Part shown: positions 57,111-64,000 of the stretch, one piece after another
How positions within the stretch are numbered: the first letter of the stretch is position 1
Layout: every line of letters starts with the position of its first letter
Assembly: GCF_036669915.1 (NCBI RefSeq)
Contig: NC_089320.1
Location: 344,245 to 408,244 of the forward strand
Direction of reading: 5' to 3'
Source: Pocillopora verrucosa
Lineage: Eukaryota; Cnidaria; Anthozoa; Scleractinia; Pocilloporidae
DNA length: 64,000 nucleotides
Program-made: the position numbers and the translations under genes
Notes under the pieces: generated by a model
What the model was told of the DNA's origin: nothing
Database searches by the model: none
Seen by the model: only the letters and a program-made list of their open reading frames with translations

Positions 57111-60100
57111 TCAATCCTTAAACTTGACATGGTGAATTTCCACTCTGGAACTTCTGGGCAAACCTAAGGAAGAAAAAAGAAGAATCAATGCATGAAATTG
57201 TCCTTTATTGTTTTCTTAGGTTTTTTTCTCTATTCTGCTACGATGGATGGAATCCATCTTCATAAAAAACAAACAAACAAACAAACAGCAAGAAAACCCC
57301 AATAATTCCTCTGTTAGGTTCACAAACAAAGCAGAATGTCCACCAAGTAACAGCAGTTGAGGTAAAGGGAAACGTCGCTCTTAGCCTCAACGTTGAAATC
57401 ATAAAGCACCTTATAGAATCTCGAGCCCAACGAATGGCTTCGTAATCGAGTTGGTTGAAGCGTTAGAGCGAAATCTGGGATGCGGAAGTTTTAAGTATTT
57501 TTTTCTAATTTCTCTTTCTGCAAACTGTCAAGGTCAGTTCATCACTTATCATCCATAATCAAAAGTAATATCGAGGACAATAGTAGAATATGATTAGGCC
57601 AATTATCAATGATCAGCAAACTGAAACAGCAGTCTTGCTTCTATCATAAAAATCATGGATTAAATACCTATAAAGCTATAATGCAACTTGAGATGGCAGT
57701 TTAATTGATAATGTGGGCTGTTTTAACGGTTCTTCACACTACAAGTACAGGAGAAACCCGCGTACCGCAAAAAGGAGCTTTGCTGTTTGTTCTCAGATAA
57801 AATCTTCCAACTTTTTTCGTTTGGTCGGCACCATATCCCACAGAGGGGCACTCGCCAATGCATGCCGTTGTCTTTCCATTCTCACAGTCGTTTAAGCTCT
57901 GGCATGGATATGCTTTCCAGGAGCATAGATTCTGTACTGAGGCATAGTAGTATTTCACAGACCTCGCATGGTCACAGAGCGTTGTCTTGAATATATCTTA
58001 TGAATTTGGAGACATTTTCATGTTCAGTGTTTTAAAGAATTTAATCAGGATAATCGTTTACTTTACACCACTTGATTTAAAAAGAAAAATATAACCTCCT
58101 CTCACCTGTATTTTCTAAGAGTTCTTTTTTTTTTTTTTTTTGCGATTATGTAAGTATTACCGTCAAAATTATAGCAACACAAATAAAAAGAAAGCAGGGC
58201 AAAACTACAAACAAAACAAGGCAGATCATGTGTCAAGATGGAAAGAAATGAAGGGAGAAGAGAGGAAGGACCAATCCTTTGATTTCTGGTCAGGATAATC
58301 AACGATAATCTCTAGGCAGGCGCAGGAAGGCTAAAGTGATCACGTGTTGCCTTTTGATTATTTTTACGTCGTACGGCCTTGTCCCACTTGGGCGCCTTCC
58401 TAAGAGAGTCACAAATTTTGATTTTGAAGGAAATATTGTCGAATATTTGACCCCTCTCGATCTCCTCACAGCGAATTTCATAAACTTTTTAGTGCAAAGT
58501 GCTGTTCAAAACCTAACGAACGAAAAAGCACGTTTCACCTTCATGGCGAACACGTGGTTAATGACAAGGATAATAGCCTTTTGTTTAACGATTAAAATAT
58601 TCCTTAACTTGCTACTTGACGAATCAAGTTGCATTTTCTTGCGGCAAATAGCATTCTAATTTCACCCTCATGCAAAGTAACCTACCGAAGTCTATTTCAT
58701 GTTTTTTACAGCCAGGCTGCCTGACGCCGCCATTAAGAAAAAAGTCAGTGTGGCCAGCATCTCTGCGCATCCCGAGACCGAAAATACTGCCACGCAGTGG
58801 CATGTCGGTGTGTATGACGTCAACGTATCCAGCATCACCTGGATCTAATCGGAAGCGAATGTCGTCGACTTTGGTGAAAAGGGGTCCCGCTGGATCCAAT
58901 CCTGAAAAAAAGGAGTAAGTAAGGACCGTATTACTGATTGTAACGAGTCAATTTTGAAATCTAAGGCGTAAAATGTATTCAATACAATCTAAAAGCAGTA
59001 CTCTATTAATTTATTTCCCAGATGAATTGCCGACAAAGTAAACAAGGAGAATCCCCAAAAGAGACCTGCGAACATATTCGGCTAGTCTTGAAAATGTCGC
59101 TTACACTCGAGCAAAATTACGCCTGGTTAGCAGTGCGAACAAAAATGTGGACTGGACGATGTCTTGCACTTCAAATAAAGCATTCCGGCCCCATATTTTT
59201 GCTCATCCTGCGCTTGCTTCTGTTTTAATTTAGAAATCTTGGACTTTTTTTCAACGGTTCTTCCAATTTGACAGTAAGTTTTCATGGAGCGCGAGGTGAT
59301 TGATTATTTTAAAGAATCTAAGAAGTATCCATGGGCTGGAATCAATATTCCTTCTTCAGAAGTACCTGTAATACGCCCGAGCTTGATGCCTTTCTCCTTC
59401 AGATAATTTCCAGCATATCCTGCCGTCTGAGCACCAAGGCTAACTCCTACAACATAAAACCGCTCGGCCAATTCAGGTGACCCATCAACACTGGAAATCA
59501 GGAACTTTATAAGCTCCCCCACCATAGCCCCCACAAGTCGAGTATTTCCTGCAGATTGGAAATAACCTTTCTTTGCTCCTTTAAACCAGTCCACCACAAC
59601 CACATTACAGTCCTCTCGCTGTAAAAGTGCGTCTTTCATTTCTAATGGCCACTTTTTTGGATTACCTAGATGTGATATAATTTGTGAGAAAGATTAAGCT
59701 AAAGACTAGTCATAACTTACATTTAGACTCTGAGTTTCTCAGAGTGTTTTATATTGGATCCATACTGGATTTCCGAAAAACATGGATGAACGAAAAATGA
59801 CCATGGAATAAGTCCCGTTTAATGGATCAAGTCTTGAAGATTGATACGCCCCTTTTTTAGGAGGCCCCGCTTAAAACCGCTGGGTTCCCTCATCAAATAT
59901 TATTACTGATATTACTATTATTTAAGTGAATTCACTTTTCACGAGCAGAAGAACAAAGAAAATTTAAGTCCGTCGTTTATTCCAGGAGAGACATTAAGCT
60001 CATAAATAGTCAAAGTTTTATTTAGACTCGAGTTATCTGAGGTTCGTAGAGTCCTTTAACATATTTCTTTCAGTTTCAGGAATGCTTCTTTTTCATGGAT

Positions 60101-61999
60101 CCATACGGGATGTCCAAAAACATGAATGAATGAAAAATAACTTTACCGTATTACTTGTATGGAATAGCTTCCGGGTAAACGATTGAGTCTTGAAACTTAA
60201 TACGCCCTGTTTTAAAGACCCCGCTGAAAACTGCCCTGACGAGTTGGGTACCCTCTTTAAGTATTATTATAATTATTACTATAATTCTCAAGCTCAAGCC
60301 CTCAAGCCTTTGGTTATTCCAAGTTTAAGAGCTCAAACTGAAACCATTCGTATTACCTACCCTGCCAGCCATGAATCAAGATGATAGTTCGTCGCGAAAT
60401 GTTAAACTTAGCCGCCCTCAGTAAATCCCTATCAAAATCATTAACTTCCCCAGACCCACTTCTTGTGAACATGGTGAATTTCGTGCCAACATCATATGGG
60501 CTTTGTGGTAATTTTTGTCTGAGCGTAATTAAACCCCAATGAACTCCAGGATGTTTGTAGAAGCAGCCGTATTTTTCATAGCAGACCTTCGAGGGCCATA
60601 AGAAACCTGCAGAAATACAAGTGACAAAGAGTTAAAATTTCACCAGTTCGGCAAATCGGCGTCATGATAATAATTTGATAATAATAATCAACAATGTATA
60701 CAGCAGTATTTGCATACGCTGATAAATTTTGCTTCACAAGAATATTAAAAGAAAAAAAATTTCTAAGCATCCATCGAGTGTAATCAGTTTTAGTTCTTTT
60801 GCTTAACTTTTATCATGTAACTGAAATAAGATGGCACAAGCCCATAAATTTACTTAAAGTTAAGAATATAAATCCAAAACCTAATATCGATAAGTAAGGT
60901 GACCCTTCCGGGACATATCAATTGGAAACGATAAAGGAACTACAATTCTGGTATTTCAAGCAAGTTAGTCAATCAATCAGTTAGCTATTATGGCCTAGCT
61001 AAGAGGTTAGCGCATATTCAAGGGAGGGCGCTTATTGGAACGCGGGCGCATATTCGAGGAAAATGATGAAAGACGGTAGTCATAAAAACGACAACCTTAG
61101 AGGCTTTGTCTGCGGCGGTTGTAAGGAGGTGCTTCTCAGACGCTTACTGAAGTTTGATTGGGCCAAAATGCATTAAAATGTCAACGAGACACCTCGCTAC
61201 AAAATGTTTTACAAATTCATTGCTATGTGGAATATGATGATTATTCGTATTCTTCTCGTTTGTTTAATCTTGAAACAGGATACGGTAGACCTTCTCGGAC
61301 TTTCGTAGACCTTCGTGGGTGTCCTTCGCAAAAAAAATATATATTTAACGCACTATTTGAAGCATAACCACCATAAATTTTAGATCTATAGAAAGGTTAT
61401 GAATTGTACTCTTCGGCTAAAATTATTTCGTTTTAGCTTGATCTAATCGTAAACCAAATGGGGCGTGACGATTCGAAATGGATAATGTTTCTTTGAGCGA
61501 ATTAATTGCATATCAAATCTGACCGCACCAATAAAACTTCTGCAGAATTTCAATCCACAGAGGTTGGTCTCCACAGCCATATGGGGATTTTTCCATGTCC
61601 TTACTGGTTGCTTTGCAATTTATCCGTCAAGCTTGCTGATTAAATTTCATCGATCCGTGTTACGTCGGAGGCTATTGTAGGAGATCCATTTTCAAAAACG
61701 GAATTCCCTCACGCGGTTTTTTTAGGTTAGTTTTTTTTTGATCAAATTTCAAGGCAATCCGTAAAGTTTGCATGGGAAACTTGGAACTTATAGTTAAAAT
61801 AATAATACTTAGTTTGACACGAGAAAAAAAAAAGTTAAAAATATTGGCGGACGAAGGTTGAGCTAGAATATCTTAGCTAATCACAAATGGCCTTTACTTA
61901 TTGGAGGAATACTTAAAATAGCTGGGAGTGGCTTGATTACTCACCTACTGCTGCTGCAGTAAGAATTACAAGTAGGAAGATAACTTCCTTCGTCATCAT
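57111..61999 (-). CDS. Lipase C4: secreted pancreatic-type lipase, intact
   Basis: Minus-strand exons: 61999-61945 (signal MMTKEVIFLLVILTAAAVG), 60606-60361, 59665-59366, 58901-58686, 57996-57766 and 57163-57111. All are phase 1, and the product is about 366 residues. HGWQ is at 97-100, nucleophile S176 in GVSLG, D203 in GLDPAGPLF, lid GHTDFFLNGG, H282 in CDHARSVKYY, plus the paired cysteines of the C-terminal part. As in C1 and C2 there is no PLAT domain. The end differs from C1: the terminal exon reads LPRSSRVEIHHVKFKD. The exon 5 acceptor (TTCATAAG) has a weak pyrimidine tract. Exon 3 is almost identical to C3 exon 3, although the other exons are far more diverged. A second start codon follows the first directly. 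Confidence 0.83.
59690..60340 (-). repeat. ~300 bp tandem duplication inside C4 intron 2
   Basis: 59690-59985 and 59990-60340 share a run of landmarks (GATTAAGCTAAAGACTAGTC-like start, TTATCTGAGG/TTTCTCAGAG, GGATCCATAC, GCCCCGCT, TATTATTACT). C3 intron 2 (50570-50860) has one copy, about 93% identical to the first. Confidence 0.6.
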
Positions 62000-62215
62000 T
62001 GCTTTCCTTCTTCGCCTTAGCTTTGTTTTTGTGTATTCAACTTTGGCAATTGCTTGTCCGGATTCGATCCGAGTAATGCCAATATGATACAAATTGATAC
62101 AATGTTATTTATAACGGTTAGAATATCCACGTCACTATAGCATAACAGACCAATGGGAAGTGAAAGAAAGTATTGAGCCTAAGTATCATTACACAAAACG
62201 ACTTGTTTTTTTAAT

Positions 62216-62316
62216 TTCTGTCATACTGTCTGTCATACTGTTAAACTGTCATACCATACTGTCTGTCATACTGTTAAACTGTCATACCGTACTGTCTTTC
62301 ATACTGTCATACTGTT
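62216..62316 (-). promoter_or_regulatory. CATACTGTC-type array upstream of lipase C4
   Basis: Eight or so CATACTGTC/CATACTGTT units, partly organised as a duplicated higher-order unit (GTCATACTGTTAAACTGTC), starting 217 bases upstream of the C4 ATG and preceded by TTTTTTTAATTTCTG as in C1 and C2. Confidence 0.5.
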
Positions 62317-64000
62317 TTTGACGCATTAATCATTCACATCTGAAATTAATTTGTTTTTGTCAATTTAACAGTTTGAGAACGAACTCGAGAATTACCAATT
62401 TTAAAATAACAGTGCTTGAAACATTGGGTGTGACACATCAGTCGACATTAGTATGTTGATGTTAGAGGAAAATGCTGTTAAGCAGCTCTTAAGCACGGTC
62501 CTGGAGAGTCATCCATATTTTTTCTCAACTCTTGGATTGGTTGTCAAGGGTAGCCCTCGTCGTTCATTGAATTTCCAGAAATTGCATTTCTAACTGATCA
62601 GCTGCGACATGATATCGTTTACAGAAAAGCCTCCAAATCTAATTTCGTTTCCCAAATGACACTTGTTTTTCATTAGACAAATATTTTAATCTGTTTCGAG
62701 CTGTTGAGCTGATTTTCTAACCAGTTCTTTCTATCAATGAGGAACTTTAACTTATCCAATTATAAGTATCTATTATCAAAATATTTCCCGGAGGCTAGGT
62801 TAGGTCCGTAGATCTCTCAAGTTGTTCTATGAAACTGAGTGGAATTTTATCGACATGAAGAAACAACATGCATGGAACGATGTGGGTTAAGGTTTTCTGA
62901 AATTGTACTAATGTAAGTCGTTTGAGGAGGCCAAGATTAGCATGTTGGCAAACTGCGGCTATCTGGAAACCCATTGTGCTAAGGATGCGAAATAAACACC
63001 TAGTAAATTTCCTTTTGTTCTACAGCATGAACGATCCCTTCTCTAATCACTTGATAACACGCGTGAAAGTTGGACAAATAGTAACCGTGGTATATGAGAA
63101 ATTACCATGCCTGTCCATGATCTAGAAATCAAGCGATCAGATAAGAAAAACCTTTCTTCAACAATTGCAATACCCAATTCTACAAAAAGAGTTTAAAAAA
63201 TTGTTCGGTTAATTAATATCACCGCTACTTCGAAGAATTCTCAACAGGTTTTGCAGGTAAACGTGCCCCTCTTTGAAACAAAATAAACAACCAAACAAAA
63301 AAAGGACCAAAGCAGCAGCCACAACATTAGAACCACGTGGTATCTTATCGGAAGATTTGACACAATCCATTAAAAAAACGTTTTGCAAACTCCGGATGTA
63401 ATAAGTTGTCATTTGCGGGCCTTCTCAACTCATTTTTTTTCTTTATATCAACGCTAGTTTCATAAAGGTAGTTTCACAAAGCGGTGACGGCAAGGGAAAT
63501 GCTTGTAGATAAGATACGCTGAACAAGCGGCAAGAAGCCAAGAAGCCACATTAATTCACTGCAATTATTCGTAATATCTACATACTTTATTTTGAAAAAA
63601 ATTTGTTTGAGCAGCTGCCAATTTCAAGTAATTTATAAAAATGGAATTTTTTTTTGTTTTTTGTTTTTACAAATATTTTATAAAGTACTGTTACTCGATT
63701 ATACCGGTAGCTGTCAATTAAAATAACAACTTAAAGTGGTCTAATATTAAAAAGCTACCCGGCGTAAAGGAAAGATACAATTATCAAACAATTTACCAAT
63801 TGATACATTATCTAAAACTCACCTGACAATGATTACACCATCTTGTTCATGTGTCTCTTCTTACCTTAAACGTCCTCCACTAAAATTATTTATTTAGTTA
63901 AGTAATCGTTCTAAACATGAGGTCAAAGATTTGACAAAAATCCATGGAAAATAGTCTTTTGCACAAATTACATGACTTCCGATGAGTTTAATTTAAAAAG
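62317..64000. other. Upstream flank of lipase C4 to window end
   Basis: 62590-62830 is a diverged copy of the lipase upstream block (CTGATCAGCTGCGACATGA, CCCGGAGGCTAGGTTAGGTC). Beyond about 63000 no gene, repeat or RNA is recognised; frames of 64-67 codons there are unsupported. Confidence 0.4.

Overview
The window looks like genomic DNA of an anthozoan cnidarian, probably a stony coral. It is AT-rich and intron-rich with GT-AG splice sites. Its gene families (transmembrane collagen/Ig/TLDc proteins, secreted pancreatic-type lipases, intronless class A GPCRs) and the tRNA-derived repeats fit that group. The species call is inference; no protein-level match could be run. Almost every gene is a local duplicate, and several copies are visibly dying.

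1-18 kb: two tandem plus-strand copies of a five-exon gene whose product is a short cytosolic tail, one signal-anchor helix, a furin-type RERR site, a Gly-X-Y collagen stretch, two Ig domains and a TLDc domain. Copy B (10996-16719) is intact and predicts 601 residues. Copy A (4631-8482 visible, exon 1 off the left edge) has intact Ig2 and TLDc exons but three frameshifting deletions in its collagen/Ig1 exon. Intron 1 of both copies is made of a diverged tandem repeat, about eight units in A and three in B.

16.6-43.9 kb: a ~13.5 kb direct tandem duplication. Each unit runs from the TLDc 3' end, through an intronless GPCR (+) (20307-21251; 35390-36334), to a six-exon secreted lipase (-) (C1 22149-28581; C2 37260-41620) and its upstream flank. 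The junction lies at 30412-30424.

43.9-64 kb: more lipase units on the minus strand in various states. There is an orphan broken exon 1 (45331-45392), a pseudogene C3 (48350-53155) with an in-frame stop and a tRNA-SINE palindrome in place of its catalytic-His exon, an exon-3 fragment (55205-55335), and an intact gene C4 (57111-61999). Upstream lipase flanks persist even where the gene body is gone. Mobile material includes a LINE reverse-transcriptase fragment, palindromic MITE-like elements and a 21-bp minisatellite.

C1, C2 and C4 keep signal peptide, Ser-Asp-His triad, lid and cysteines and probably act as extracellular or digestive lipases. The GPCRs are orphan receptors with a DRF instead of DRY motif. 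The collagen/Ig/TLDc proteins are likely cell-surface or shed matrix/adhesion molecules. Exon boundaries were placed by reading phase and by comparing paralogues, which agree to the base for most exons.
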